DNA of 64,000 bases from an uncultured Microbacterium sp. (GTDB lineage Bacteria > Actinomycetota > Actinomycetes > Actinomycetales > Microbacteriaceae). This document shows, piece after piece, positions 34,259 through 43,396 of the stretch (position 1 is the stretch's first letter; the number at the start of each line of letters is the position of its first letter). The notes beneath the pieces are model-generated. The model was not told the DNA's origin. It saw only the letters and a list, made by a program, of their open reading frames with translations, and ran no database searches. A program made the position numbers and the translations under genes. The stretch lies in the NCBI RefSeq assembly GCF_945952435.1, contig NZ_CAMFHZ010000013.1, positions 1 through 64,000 on the forward strand, read 5' to 3'.

Positions 34259-34666
34259 TCAGCGCCGGGCGCGGATCCGTGCCACGAGTGCGGCGACGCC
34301 CCGCCATCCGACGAGGAAGACGAGCAGCGTGATCGTCGCGACGACGATGAACGCGACCGCCGTCCCGCCGCCGCTCACGACCCGCAGGATCATCCCGAGG
34401 ACGACGGTGCTCACCACCAGCGGAAGACCGGTGCGCAGCGGCGCGGCCGGGGCGCGCCACGCGCGGAGCACGAGCCAGCCGACCCCCAGACCGACGAGGA
34501 ACGGCCACGCCGTCTCGACGACGCCTCCCGGGTCGACCCCGTGCTCGTGGCTCGCGCGCCCGATCGCCGCGAAGACGATCACGAGGACGACATCCGCCCC
34601 CAGCGCCCACGGCCAGGCGAGGGCGGTGCGGCGGGCGGAGAGACGGTCGGACGCAGGATCGGTCAT
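34259..34666 (-). CDS. DUF3054 membrane protein
   Basis: This 135-aa protein has four hydrophobic helices (about 20-37, 50-67, 79-96, 102-122) and the FAAIGRASHEHG segment typical of DUF3054, a small four-helix actinobacterial family of unknown role. ATG 34666 is leaderless, with TAGGGT 6 nt upstream. It is convergent with the EEP-family gene (52 bp) and divergent from the aminopeptidase gene. Confidence 0.88.
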   Translation of the reverse strand: MTDPASDRLSARRTALAWPWALGADVVLVIVFAAIGRASHEHGVDPGGVVETAWPFLVGLGVGWLVLRAWRAPAAPLRTGLPLVVSTVVLGMILRVVSGGGTAVAFIVVATITLLVFLVGWRGVAALVARIRARR

Positions 34667-34812
34667 GGGCCGACCCTAGCCGGACGAGCTGTGCGGGCCC
34701 GGCCCGGCGCCGGCGCGACCGCCCGAGAGACCGCGCCCCGACGGACTGCGACCGACGATCCGGAGGACCGCGCACGAGGACGGGGCACGGCCGGCGGTGA
34801 GAGGATGGAGGC

Positions 34813-36240
34813 ATGACCTCCGAGAACGACACGATCGAGCAGAGCGAAGAAGCCGCCGAGAGCACCACGCCGACGACGTCGGCCACGAACCGCCGTCAGC
34901 CCTTCCCCCAGGGCTTCCTCGACACCATCTCGGAGGGCTGGGCCGAACGTCCGGACACCCTCCCCGCCCCCCGTGCGCAGGCGGCACCCGCCGCCGCGCG
35001 TCGCGCCGCGGTCTCCGCCGCCTTCCCCGGGAAGCGCCTCGTGATCCCCGCCGGATCGCTCAAGCAGCGCAGCAACGACACCGACTACCCCTTCCGCGCG
35101 CACTCCGCGTTCGCGCACCTCACCGGGTGGGCCGCCGACGCCGAGCCGGACTCCCTGCTCGTCTTCGAGCCGACCGCCGACGGGCACGACGTCACGCTGT
35201 ACTTCCGCGAGCGGGCCGACCGCACGACGAGCGAGTTCTACTCGGACGCCACGATCGGCGAGTTCTGGATCGGGCCGCGCCCGGCTCTGGCCGGCGTCGC
35301 GGCCGACCTCGGCCTCGCGACCGCGCACCTCGACGACTTCGCCGAGGGATCGGGCGACCTCGTCGTCGACGAGGACGGCGAGCTCACGCAGTTCGTCTCG
35401 GAACTGCGCCTCGTGAAGGACGACTACGAGATCGCGGAGATGCGCCGTGCCGTGGACATCACCGCCGCCGGGTTCGACGACATCATCCGCGATCTGCCCC
35501 GCGCGATCGCGCACCCCCGCGGCGAACGCATCGTCGAGGGCGTGTTCCATCAGCGCGCCCGCAGCGACGGCAACTGGGAGGGCTACGACACCATCGCGGC
35601 CTCCGGCCCGCACGCCTGCTACCTGCACTGGACGCGCAACGACGGCGCGGTGCTGCCCGGCGACCTCATCCTGGTCGATGCCGGCGCGGAGGCGGACAGC
35701 CTCTACACCGCCGACATCACCCGCACGCTCCCGGTGAGCGGCACGTTCACCGACGTGCAGCGCCGCATCTACGACACGGTCGTCGAGGCCGCCGACGCCG
35801 CGTTCGCTGCGGCGCGGATCGGCGTGCCGTTCCGCACGGTCCACGCCGCGGCGATGGACGTCATCGCCCGCCGCACCGCCGAATGGGGCCTCCTTCCCGT
35901 GACGGCGGAGGAGGCGCTCGACGCCGAGAAGGGCGGCCAGCACCGGCGCTACATGGTGCACGGCACGAGTCACCACCTCGGCATCGACGTGCACGACTGC
36001 GCGCAGGCCCGGCGCGAGATGTACTACGACGGCCTCATCGAACCCGGCATGGTGTTCACGATCGAGCCCGGTCTGTACTTCCAGATCGACGACCTCACCG
36101 TCCCGGAGGAGTACCGCGGCATCGGCGTGCGCATCGAGGACGACATCCTGATGACCGAGGACGGCCCGGTCAACCTCTCCGCCGCGATCCCGCGCACCTC
36201 GTCCGAGATCGAGGCGTGGATCGCGCGGGTGCAGGCCTGA
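34813..36240 (+). CDS. pepP: Xaa-Pro aminopeptidase (aminopeptidase P family, M24B)
   Basis: This 475-aa protein has an N-terminal creatinase-like domain (about 60-190) and a pita-bread catalytic domain. The five metal ligands are visible: the two Asp of LVDAGAEADSLYTADITR, the His of HHLGIDVHD, the Glu of FTIEPGLYF and the Glu of GVRIEDD. It removes N-terminal residues that precede proline. The first 50 residues are acidic and disordered. ATG has GGAGG 1-5 nt upstream, very close, so start choice is moderately sure. The stop lies 8 nt before the start of the phosphotransferase gene. Confidence 0.92.
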   Translation: MTSENDTIEQSEEAAESTTPTTSATNRRQPFPQGFLDTISEGWAERPDTLPAPRAQAAPAAARRAAVSAAFPGKRLVIPAGSLKQRSNDTDYPFRAHSAFAHLTGWAADAEPDSLLVFEPTADGHDVTLYFRERADRTTSEFYSDATIGEFWIGPRPALAGVAADLGLATAHLDDFAEGSGDLVVDEDGELTQFVSELRLVKDDYEIAEMRRAVDITAAGFDDIIRDLPRAIAHPRGERIVEGVFHQRARSDGNWEGYDTIAASGPHACYLHWTRNDGAVLPGDLILVDAGAEADSLYTADITRTLPVSGTFTDVQRRIYDTVVEAADAAFAAARIGVPFRTVHAAAMDVIARRTAEWGLLPVTAEEALDAEKGGQHRRYMVHGTSHHLGIDVHDCAQARREMYYDGLIEPGMVFTIEPGLYFQIDDLTVPEEYRGIGVRIEDDILMTEDGPVNLSAAIPRTSSEIEAWIARVQA

Positions 36241-36248
36241 CCGAGCGG

Positions 36249-37151
36249 ATGCATCCGGACGAGCTCCGGATCGACGAAGCCGCCGCGTCCGAGAGGATCG
36301 CGGCGGCCTTTCCCGCGCTCGCCGGGCGGCCCGTCGAGCGGTTGCGCTCCGCGGGGACCGTGAACGCCCTGTTCCGCATCGGCCGGGACCATGCCGCGCG
36401 GTTCCCGCTGCGCATCACCACCTCCGCGGCGATCCGCGCCGAGGCCGCGGCACTCGCCGAATTCGCCGACGTCTCCCCCTTCCCCGCGCCGGTGCCGCTC
36501 GGGGTCGCCGAGGCCGACGCGGGCTACCCGTCGGCGTGGTCGGTGCAGACGTGGGTGCCGGGCTCGGTCGTCCCGGTCGCGCACGACCTTCCTCCACAGT
36601 CGCACCGCGGGCTGGCCGAGGACTTCGCCGTGCTCATCTGCGCACTGCGTCGGGTGCCGCTGCGCGGCCGTGTGTTCGGCGGCGAAGGGCGAGGCGGTGC
36701 GTTCCGCCCGCACGACGCCTGGATGCGGGAGTGCCTCGCGCGCAGCGGCGGCCTCGTCGACGTGCCAGAGGTCCGTGCGCTGTGGCAGACGCTCTCCGCG
36801 GTGCCGCACCCGGGCAGGGAGGTCATGTCCCACGGCGACCTCATCCCGCCGAACCTCCTCCTCGCACCGGACGGGCGTCTCGGCGGAGTGCTCGACGCCG
36901 GCTCGTTCGGCCCGGCCGATCCGGCACTCGACCTGATCGTGGCGTGGCACGTCCTCGATCTCGACGGACGACGCGCGCTGCGCGAGCGGCTGGGCAGCGA
37001 CGATGCCGAATGGCGGCGCGCCGCCGGGTGGGCATTGCAGCAGGCGATGGGCCTCGGATGGTACTACCGGGCGACGAACCCCGAGATGTCGATGCTCGGA
37101 GTCCGCACTGTCCGCAGGATCCTGGCCGATCCGGACCTCGCGTGGGGATGA
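36249..37151 (+). CDS. Aminoglycoside-phosphotransferase-family kinase (intact)
   Basis: This 300-aa APH-fold kinase keeps the catalytic HGD-x4-N motif (SHGDLIPPNLLL, H195-N202) and the metal-binding Asp216 in GVLDAGSFGPADPALDL. It most likely phosphorylates a small metabolite or drug; members near housekeeping genes are rarely true resistance enzymes. ATG 36249 is 8 nt behind the pepP stop, with GAGCGG as a weak ribosome site, so it is probably co-transcribed. It contrasts with the catalytically dead relative at 20249-21652. Confidence 0.88.
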   Translation: MHPDELRIDEAAASERIAAAFPALAGRPVERLRSAGTVNALFRIGRDHAARFPLRITTSAAIRAEAAALAEFADVSPFPAPVPLGVAEADAGYPSAWSVQTWVPGSVVPVAHDLPPQSHRGLAEDFAVLICALRRVPLRGRVFGGEGRGGAFRPHDAWMRECLARSGGLVDVPEVRALWQTLSAVPHPGREVMSHGDLIPPNLLLAPDGRLGGVLDAGSFGPADPALDLIVAWHVLDLDGRRALRERLGSDDAEWRRAAGWALQQAMGLGWYYRATNPEMSMLGVRTVRRILADPDLAWG

Positions 37152-37163
37152 TCGCGCGCGGCG

Positions 37164-38315
37164 TCACCGGGCGTCGAGTGCCGCCGCCATCTGCCGCACG
37201 GCCTGTTCGAGGATCGGACGCGGGGTCGCCAGGATGAAGCGGAGGAACCCTTTCCCGGCCGCACCGCAGGCGATGCCGTCCGTGAGAGCGACCCCGGCCC
37301 TTTCCCGGAAGAAATCGGCGGGCGATCCCTCGATCCCGAGCCGGCGCGCGTCGAGCCAGGCGATGTAGGTGCCCTCCGGCGGCCGGTAGCCCATGCCCGG
37401 GATGTGCTCCGCGAGCAGGTCGGCGAGCGTGCGACGGTTGCCGTCGAGGTAGGCGAGGGTGTCGTCCAGCCACGGGCGTCCCGCGTCGTACGCCGCGGTC
37501 GCGGCGATCACGCCGAAGTTCGCCGTCCCGTGCTCGGCCCAGGCCACCTCGGGCCGGATCCAGACCTCCGCATCCGCCTCGTTCGAGAGGATCACCTGAG
37601 CGGCCTTGAGACCGGGCAGGTTCCAGGCCTTCGACGCGCTGGTCGCGGTGATCGTGTGGCCCGCCGTCACGGCGTCGAGGCTCGCGTACGGCACGTGCCG
37701 GTGCGGGGCGAACACGAGCGGCGCGTGGATCTCGTCGGAGAACACGCGTCCGCCGTGGCGGGCGACGATCTCGGCGACCGCCTCCAGCTCGGCCCGCTCG
37801 AACACCCGCCCGACCGGGTTGTACGGGTTGCAGAGGATGAGCAGGCCCCCGCCGTCGCGGAAGGCCCGATCGATCCCGTCGAGGTCGAGGACGTATCGGC
37901 CGTCCTCCTGCAGCATCGGCACCTCGATGATCTCGCGGTCGTGCAGTGCGGGGATCGTGAGGAACGGCATGTACGCGGGCGTCGGGAGGATGATGCGGGC
38001 GCCGGGTTCGGTGAAGAAGTCGATCGTCGTGCGCAGCGCCGTCAGCACGTCCGGCACGGGGCGGATCCTCTCGGCGGGAACCTCCCACCCGTGTCGCTCG
38101 GACTGCCAGCGCGCGGCGGCCTCGCTCATCGCCTGCGCCACGCCCGCGGGCAGATACCCGGTCAGACCATCGTCGATCGCCGCCTTCATCGCGTCCGCGA
38201 TCACGGGGGCGACCCCGAAGTCCATCTCGGCGACGAACGCGCCGATCGCGTCGGGGAAGACCGACCACTTGAGACTGCCGATCCGGCGCAGCCGATCGAT
38301 TCCGAACTCTTCCAT
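37164..38315 (-). CDS. MalY/PatB-type C-S lyase (cystathionine beta-lyase-like aminotransferase fold)
   Basis: This 383-aa PLP enzyme has NPYNPVGR (163-170), Asp194 with SDEIHAPL, and the Schiff-base Lys229 in TATSASKAWNLPG. The DEIH signature and SxSKxxNLPG separate MalY/PatB lyases from true transaminases; they cleave cystathionine or cysteine conjugates. ATG 38315 is preceded by GAGGTGAGCAGG. It is the last gene of a minus-strand operon with the hydrolase (5-nt gap) and stress protein (4-nt overlap). Confidence 0.88.
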   Translation of the reverse strand: MEEFGIDRLRRIGSLKWSVFPDAIGAFVAEMDFGVAPVIADAMKAAIDDGLTGYLPAGVAQAMSEAAARWQSERHGWEVPAERIRPVPDVLTALRTTIDFFTEPGARIILPTPAYMPFLTIPALHDREIIEVPMLQEDGRYVLDLDGIDRAFRDGGGLLILCNPYNPVGRVFERAELEAVAEIVARHGGRVFSDEIHAPLVFAPHRHVPYASLDAVTAGHTITATSASKAWNLPGLKAAQVILSNEADAEVWIRPEVAWAEHGTANFGVIAATAAYDAGRPWLDDTLAYLDGNRRTLADLLAEHIPGMGYRPPEGTYIAWLDARRLGIEGSPADFFRERAGVALTDGIACGAAGKGFLRFILATPRPILEQAVRQMAAALDAR

Positions 38316-38320
38316 CCTGC

Positions 38321-39007
38321 TCACCTCACGATTGCCACGAACTCCCCGACGAGCGGCGCGAGTCCCGCACCGATCTCCTCGGCCGGACGCTTCCTCCCCG
38401 CCACCTCGAACGAGTGCCCTCCCCCGTCGATCCAGACGATGCGCGCATCCCGGCATGCCGCGACGGCGTCCTCGAACTGACCCACGGGCTGGACGAACGG
38501 ATCCTTCGTGCCCTCGACGAAGAGCTGCGGGGGCCGTACGGAGGGGAGATGCGCGATCCGCGGACTGTCGGGCCTCCCCGGAGGGTGCAGGGGATAGCCG
38601 AGGTAGACGAGGGAGGACACCGCAAGCCCTTCCGCGGCGGCCATGGACGCCATCCTGCCGCCGTACGACTTTCCGCAGGCGACGACGGGCGCGTCCGGGC
38701 GGCGGAGTCGGATCGCGGCGACCACCGCCCGCCAGGCGAGGATCGCGTGCGCCGCGGGACCGGGCATGCGCCGCCCCGCCTCCGAGTAGGGGAAGGCGAA
38801 GCGGACGGTGCGCAGCCCGCGTTCCTGCAGTCCGCGCGCGAAGCCCACGAGGAACGGATGATCCATCCCCGCTCCCGCGCCGTGCGCGATCGCGACGACG
38901 GGGGCGTCCGGCTCGTCGGCGTCACCGCCCCAAGCGGCCGTCACGTCGACCTCGCCCGCCGGCAGCGGCACCGTCACCCTGGTGCGCTCCTCGGCGGCTT
39001 CGATCAT
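38321..39007 (-). CDS. Alpha/beta-hydrolase family protein (KANL3/Tex30-like)
   Basis: This 228-aa protein has the oxyanion region AIAHGAGAGMDHP and the nucleophile elbow CGKSYGGRM, with GTKDPFVQP and GGGHSF providing the likely Asp and His. The family's substrates are unknown. Its ATG overlaps the upstream stress-protein stop by 4 nt (ATGA). It has no signal peptide, so it is cytoplasmic. Confidence 0.85.
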   Translation of the reverse strand: MIEAAEERTRVTVPLPAGEVDVTAAWGGDADEPDAPVVAIAHGAGAGMDHPFLVGFARGLQERGLRTVRFAFPYSEAGRRMPGPAAHAILAWRAVVAAIRLRRPDAPVVACGKSYGGRMASMAAAEGLAVSSLVYLGYPLHPPGRPDSPRIAHLPSVRPPQLFVEGTKDPFVQPVGQFEDAVAACRDARIVWIDGGGHSFEVAGRKRPAEEIGAGLAPLVGEFVAIVR

Positions 39008-39885
39008 CGGCGGGGCTCGTCGCCCGGCAGCCCTTCACCGGATCCGTCGCCGGGCAGCGGCGCGTCGCCGGGCGTCGCCTCGCCGACCGGCTCGCCGCGG
39101 GACTCCTCGTCCTCGGGCAGCCCGACCTCGATCCCCCGCTCCGGGGCGTCGGCGTCCGTCGCGGGGTCCCCCGCATCGGGCGCCGCGCCGGCGGCCGGAA
39201 CCGCGGGTGCGGCGGGCGGTGCCGGGGGAAGCGGAGGACGCTCCGGTGCGATCCGCTCGCCGTAGCGGGGCGGCTCGTCGGACGTCGGGGGCGCGGGCGG
39301 GGCCGAGGCGTGAGGCGCCGCAGGGCCGGAGGGAGCGGGCGCGTGCGGATCGACGCGCTCCCCGTACCGCGGCGGCTCGGATGCGGTCGCGGACGGCGCG
39401 GCGGGCGCGGGGACCGGCGTGACGGCGCGTCCGAGCACCTGTCTGGCCTTGCCGACCGACGCGGACAGGACCGTCACCTCGTAGTGGTCGGCGCTGAGCT
39501 GCATGACGCTGGCGTAGTCGCGGCGGCGGCGCACGACGGCGTACGCGATGAGGCTGAGGATCATGCCGATCGCGACACCGACGAAGATCATGCCGATGAA
39601 CGCCTGCATCGGCACCGCGGGGTTGCCCAGCACGAAGATCGCCGAGAGGAACAGTCCGATGAGGATGCCGTTCACGGCGCCCGACCGCGCCGCATTCGCG
39701 TAGCCGAGGCGCCCGGTGATCCGTTCGATCGTGCGCACGCCGACACCGACGATGGCGATCTCCCTGGCCGGCACGTCGCCCGCGATCAGCTGCGAGACGA
39801 GCTTCTGCGCCGCGTCGTAGTCGGTGACGGTGGCGACGGTGTCGCCCACCGCGGCGGCGGTGCCGGAGGAGTTGAGCATGCTCAT
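39004..39885 (-). CDS. General stress protein 17M (YflT)-like membrane protein with Pro-rich tail
   Basis: This 293-aa protein begins with a YflT-type segment (VATVTDYDAAQKLVSQL, VGVRTIERITGRLGY) and has two transmembrane helices at about 70-87 and 95-115. A long Pro/Ala-rich acidic tail contains EPPRYGER twice, about 40 residues apart. The tail is probably disordered and cytoplasmic. The start at ATG 39885 has AAGAAT 6 nt upstream and no ribosome site; ATG 39879 is an alternative. It heads the operon with the hydrolase and MalY genes. A stress role is a family-level guess. Confidence 0.75.
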   Translation of the reverse strand: MSMLNSSGTAAAVGDTVATVTDYDAAQKLVSQLIAGDVPAREIAIVGVGVRTIERITGRLGYANAARSGAVNGILIGLFLSAIFVLGNPAVPMQAFIGMIFVGVAIGMILSLIAYAVVRRRRDYASVMQLSADHYEVTVLSASVGKARQVLGRAVTPVPAPAAPSATASEPPRYGERVDPHAPAPSGPAAPHASAPPAPPTSDEPPRYGERIAPERPPLPPAPPAAPAVPAAGAAPDAGDPATDADAPERGIEVGLPEDEESRGEPVGEATPGDAPLPGDGSGEGLPGDEPRR

Positions 39886-39971
39886 CCGCCCATTCTTCCA
39901 TGCCCGCGCCGTCGGCGCCCGAGCACGTCTCCGACCGCGGGGGCGGGTGCGCGGGACACTACGCTGGAAAC

Positions 39972-41243
39972 ATGAGCACACAGCGGGTTTTCGTCGCGCG
40001 CCTGGCCGGGTGCGCCGTGTTCGACCCCGCCGGCGACCGGATCGGCAAAGTCCGAGATGTCGTCGTCGTGTTCCGAAGTACCGCGTCCCCGCGCGTCATC
40101 GGCCTCGTGTGCGAGATCCCAGGCCGTCGACAGGTATTCCTCTCGATCGGCCGGGTCGGTTCGATCAGCACCGGCCAGGTCATCACGTCGGGCCTGCTCA
40201 ACGTCCGCCGCTTCAAGCCCCGCAGCGGGGAGGTGCGGATCATGGCCGAGCTCATCGGCCGTCGGGTCGATTTCGCGGACGCCTCGGGGACCGCCACGAT
40301 CGAGGACGTCGCGATCGAGCCGAACCGGCTCGGCGAGTGGTCCGTCGGCCAGCTGTTCCTCCGCAAGCCGAAGACGAGCGCCTCGCCCTTCGCGAAGGGA
40401 GCGACGACGTTCGCGGCGTGGAACGAGGTGCGCGAGTACCGTCTGCCCGGCGAGGCGCAGTCCGCCGAGCAGCTCGTCGCCACGTACTCGGAGATGCATC
40501 CCGCCGACCTCGCGAACTCCCTCCTCGATCTGCCGCAGCAGCGGCGCATCGAGGTCGCGGAGGAGCTGCCGGACGAGCGCCTCGCCGACGCCCTCGAGGA
40601 GATGCCCGAGGACGATCAGATGGACATCCTGGATCGGCTCGGCGACGAGCGCGCCGCCGACATCCTCGACCAGATGGAGCCCGACGACGCCGCGGACCTG
40701 CTCGCGCAGCTGCCGCAGGGACGACTGGAGCACCTCCTCGAGCTCATGGAGCCGGAGGAGGCGGAGGACGTCCGCATGCTGCTCCGGTACAACCCGGACA
40801 CCGCGGGCGGTCTGATGACCCCCGAGCCGATCATCCTGTCCGCCGATGCGACGGTCGCGGAGGCGCTCGCGCTCATCCGGCGGCACGAGCTGCACCCGGC
40901 CCTCGCCGCGGCCGTGTTCGTGACCCTGCCCCCGTTCGAGACGCCCACGGGGCGCCTGCTGGGCATGGTGCACTTCCAGCGGATGCTGCGCTATCCCCCG
41001 CACGAACGCCTCGGCGCGATCGTGGACGACACGCTCGAACCGGTGCCCGTGACCGCCTCGGCCGCGGAGGTCGCACGCATGCTCGCGAGCTACGACCTCG
41101 TCTCGCTCCCCGTGGTGGACCCCGCGCACCGGCTCGTGGGCGCGATCAGCGTCGACGACGTGCTCGACTACCTCCTGCCCGACGACTGGCGCTCGCACGA
41201 CACCGACGAGCAGACCGTCCCGGCGAAGGGCGCGACGGGATGA
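39972..41243 (+). CDS. Soluble MgtE-like protein: PRC-barrel, MgtE_N superhelix and CBS pair
   Basis: This 423-aa protein has three parts: an N-terminal region resembling PRC-barrel modules (about 5-120), the MgtE N-terminal helical repeat (HPADLANSLLDLP to GGLMTPEPI, about 175-285), and two CBS motifs ending SVDDVLDYLLPDDW. No transmembrane channel domain follows, so it is the regulatory half of a magnesium channel without the pore. A Mg2+/nucleotide sensor or partner role is inferred. ATG 39972 follows TACGCT by 6 nt, leaderless. Its stop overlaps the DUF1003 start by 4 nt. Confidence 0.88.
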   Translation: MSTQRVFVARLAGCAVFDPAGDRIGKVRDVVVVFRSTASPRVIGLVCEIPGRRQVFLSIGRVGSISTGQVITSGLLNVRRFKPRSGEVRIMAELIGRRVDFADASGTATIEDVAIEPNRLGEWSVGQLFLRKPKTSASPFAKGATTFAAWNEVREYRLPGEAQSAEQLVATYSEMHPADLANSLLDLPQQRRIEVAEELPDERLADALEEMPEDDQMDILDRLGDERAADILDQMEPDDAADLLAQLPQGRLEHLLELMEPEEAEDVRMLLRYNPDTAGGLMTPEPIILSADATVAEALALIRRHELHPALAAAVFVTLPPFETPTGRLLGMVHFQRMLRYPPHERLGAIVDDTLEPVPVTASAAEVARMLASYDLVSLPVVDPAHRLVGAISVDDVLDYLLPDDWRSHDTDEQTVPAKGATG

Positions 41244-41782
41244 TGGCGAAGCAGCGCAGCCGCAGCCTGGACGCCCCGCGCGGGCGCGGCGGCATGCTCG
41301 GGCGGACCGGCCCTGCGCAGTCGAGCGACCGCTTCGGCCGGTTCTCCGAGGCGTTCGCACGGGCGATGGGCACCTCGGGCTTCCTCATCGGCATGACGGT
41401 CTTCGTCGCGGTGTGGCTCTGGTGGAACATCGCGATGCCGAAGGACTGGCAGTTCGATCCGGCCGCGACGAACTTCACGCTGCTCACCCTCATCCTGTCG
41501 CTGCAGGCCTCGTACGCCGCGCCCCTCATCCTGCTCGCGCAGAACCGTCAGGACGACCGCGACCGGGTGCAGATCGAACAGGACCGTCAACGCGCCGAAC
41601 GCAACCTCGCCGACACGGAGTACCTGGCCAGGGAGATCGTGGCGCTGCGCATGGCGATCGAGGAGCACGGCACCGCCGCGGGACCGCACGCCCAGGGCGT
41701 CACGCGCGACGTGCTGCGCGCGGAGCTGAGAGCACTGCTCGCCGAGCTCCGCGAGGAGGATCCGGCGGAGCCGACGCCGTGA
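41240..41782 (+). CDS. DUF1003 membrane protein
   Basis: This 180-aa protein has two transmembrane helices (about 48-67 and 80-100) around NIAMPKDWQFDPA, followed by a long charged coiled-coil-like helix (QNRQDDRDRVQIEQDRQRAE). That layout is DUF1003. Two adjacent ATG codons exist (41240, 41243); the first gives the usual ATGA overlap with the MgtE-like gene. Its own stop overlaps the Mrp start (GTGA), so the three genes form one tightly coupled operon. Confidence 0.88.
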   Translation: MMAKQRSRSLDAPRGRGGMLGRTGPAQSSDRFGRFSEAFARAMGTSGFLIGMTVFVAVWLWWNIAMPKDWQFDPAATNFTLLTLILSLQASYAAPLILLAQNRQDDRDRVQIEQDRQRAERNLADTEYLAREIVALRMAIEEHGTAAGPHAQGVTRDVLRAELRALLAELREEDPAEPTP

Positions 41783-42906
41783 CGGATCCGCTCGCCGCCG
41801 CCGTGCGACGCGCGGTCGGCGCGGTCTCGGATCCGGAGCTGCGCCGTCCGCTCGCCGACCTCGACATGCTGCGGGACATCACCGTCGAGGACGGGACCGC
41901 GCACGTCGGCATCGTGCTCACGATCGTCGGCTGCCCCGCCGCGACACGGATCGAGTCGGACGTCCGCGCGGCGGCGGCCGCCGTGCCCGGCATCGAGGGG
42001 GTGGAGGTCGCGGTCGGCGTCATGACTCCGGCGGAGCGGCGCGCGCTCACCGAGCGTCTGCGCGACGGGCGCGCGCCGCGGCAGATGCCGTTCGGCCCTG
42101 ACGCGCTCACCCGCGTGATCGCCGTCACGAGCGGCAAGGGCGGGGTCGGCAAGTCCACGCTCACCGCGAACCTCGCGGTGGCCCTCGCCGCCAGGGGACG
42201 CCGGGTCGGCCTCGTGGACGCCGACGTGCACGGCTTCTCGATCCCCGGTCTGCTCGGCATCCCCCCGGGGACGCAGCCCACCCGGATCGACGACCTCATG
42301 CTGCCCCCCGTGGCGCACGACGTGAAGACGATCTCGATCGGCATGTTCCTGCGCGACGGGGAGTCGGTCGTGGCCTGGCGCGGGCCGATGCTGCACCGCA
42401 CGGTGCAGCAGTTCCTCACCGACGTGTTCTTCGGCGACCTCGACGTGCTGCTCATCGACATGCCTCCGGGGACGGGCGACATCGCGATCACCCTCGGTCA
42501 TCTCCTCCCCCACGCCGAGGTGCTCGTCGTGACCACCCCGCAGGAGGCGGCATCGGAGGTCGCGATCCGCAGCGCACTCGTCGCGCGGCAGACCGGTCAG
42601 CGCGTGATCGGGGTCGTCGAGAACATGGCGGCGATGGCCCTCCCCGACGGCACGCTGCTCGAGCTGTTCGGCGCGGGCGGCGGGCAGGCCGTCGCGGACG
42701 CGCTGTCCCAGGGCTCCGATCCGGTGCCGCTGCTCGTCTCCGTCCCGCTGAGCCCCGCCCTGCGCACCGGCGGGGACGCGGGGATCCCTGTCGTGCTCGC
42801 GGATCCGACCGATCCCGCCGCGCAGACCATCCTCGCGCTCGCGGAACGGATCGACGCGACGGGACGCGGCCTCGCCGGACGGCGGCTGACCGTCACGCCG
42901 CGCTGA
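41779..42906 (+). CDS. mrp: Mrp/NBP35-family P-loop ATPase, Fe-S carrier type
   Basis: This 375-aa protein has an N-terminal MIP18/DUF59-like domain (1-85, with IVGCPA) and a deviant Walker A GKGGVGKST at 119-127, plus DVLLIDMPPGTGD. It lacks the CPxC cysteines near VVENMAAMALPDG that bind the bridging cluster in classical Mrp/NBP35; Cys52 in the N-terminal domain remains. Mrp proteins load Fe-S clusters onto apoproteins. GTG start is coupled to DUF1003. It ends 2 nt from the convergent tatB gene, an arrangement I recall for Rv1224 and Rv1229c. Confidence 0.92.
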   Translation: MTDPLAAAVRRAVGAVSDPELRRPLADLDMLRDITVEDGTAHVGIVLTIVGCPAATRIESDVRAAAAAVPGIEGVEVAVGVMTPAERRALTERLRDGRAPRQMPFGPDALTRVIAVTSGKGGVGKSTLTANLAVALAARGRRVGLVDADVHGFSIPGLLGIPPGTQPTRIDDLMLPPVAHDVKTISIGMFLRDGESVVAWRGPMLHRTVQQFLTDVFFGDLDVLLIDMPPGTGDIAITLGHLLPHAEVLVVTTPQEAASEVAIRSALVARQTGQRVIGVVENMAAMALPDGTLLELFGAGGGQAVADALSQGSDPVPLLVSVPLSPALRTGGDAGIPVVLADPTDPAAQTILALAERIDATGRGLAGRRLTVTPR

Positions 42907-42907
42907 G

Positions 42908-43396
42908 TCAGGTGGCCTCGCTGTCGTACGGCGGGGGCTCCTCGGCGGAGAACGACGGCGGCAGCGAGACGGCCTTCTCCGCTCCCGCCTGCGCCGCGGC
43001 GTTCATCGCCGTCGCACTCGCGAGCAGGGCCGCCGCGGATCCGGTGCCCACGGGCGCGGTCGCCGCGGGGGCGGCGGGTGCTGCGTCGTCGGTCACGGAC
43101 GGCGACGGCTCGGCGATCACGGCGGCCGGCTTCGACGGGCTGTCGTCCATGAGGGCGTCGCGGATGATGCGCCGGGGGTCGTACTGGCGGGGGTCGAGCT
43201 TGCGCCAGTCGAGCTCGTCGATCTCCGGACCGACCTCCTCACGCATCCGATCCCTGGCACCGCGGAGGTAGTCGCCGGCCTGCTTGACGAACCGGGCGAA
43301 GGCCTCCGCGTAGCGCGGCAGGCGCTCGGGACCGACGAGAAAGGCCGCGATCACGCCGATCACGACGAGCTTCTCGAAGGTGATGCCGAAGAACAT
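42908..43396 (-). CDS. tatB: Sec-independent protein translocase TatB
   Basis: This 162-aa protein has the short N-terminal helix GITFEKLVVIGVIAAFLVGPERLPRY at residues 4-29 with the Glu and Gly-Pro-Glu-Arg-Leu-Pro hinge of TatA/B, then an amphipathic helix and a disordered, Ala/Pro-rich tail. LDWRKLDPRQYDPRRIIRDAL is typical of actinobacterial TatB. It works with TatA and TatC, which are not in this window. ATG 43396 lies 6 nt after TACCCT, leaderless; AGGA is also near. Confidence 0.92.
   Translation of the reverse strand: MFFGITFEKLVVIGVIAAFLVGPERLPRYAEAFARFVKQAGDYLRGARDRMREEVGPEIDELDWRKLDPRQYDPRRIIRDALMDDSPSKPAAVIAEPSPSVTDDAAPAAPAATAPVGTGSAAALLASATAMNAAAQAGAEKAVSLPPSFSAEEPPPYDSEAT

Noticed and set aside
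36249..37151. Antibiotic resistance kinase
   Set aside because: Only the general APH fold is visible, in a housekeeping neighbourhood; no feature ties it to a drug substrate.
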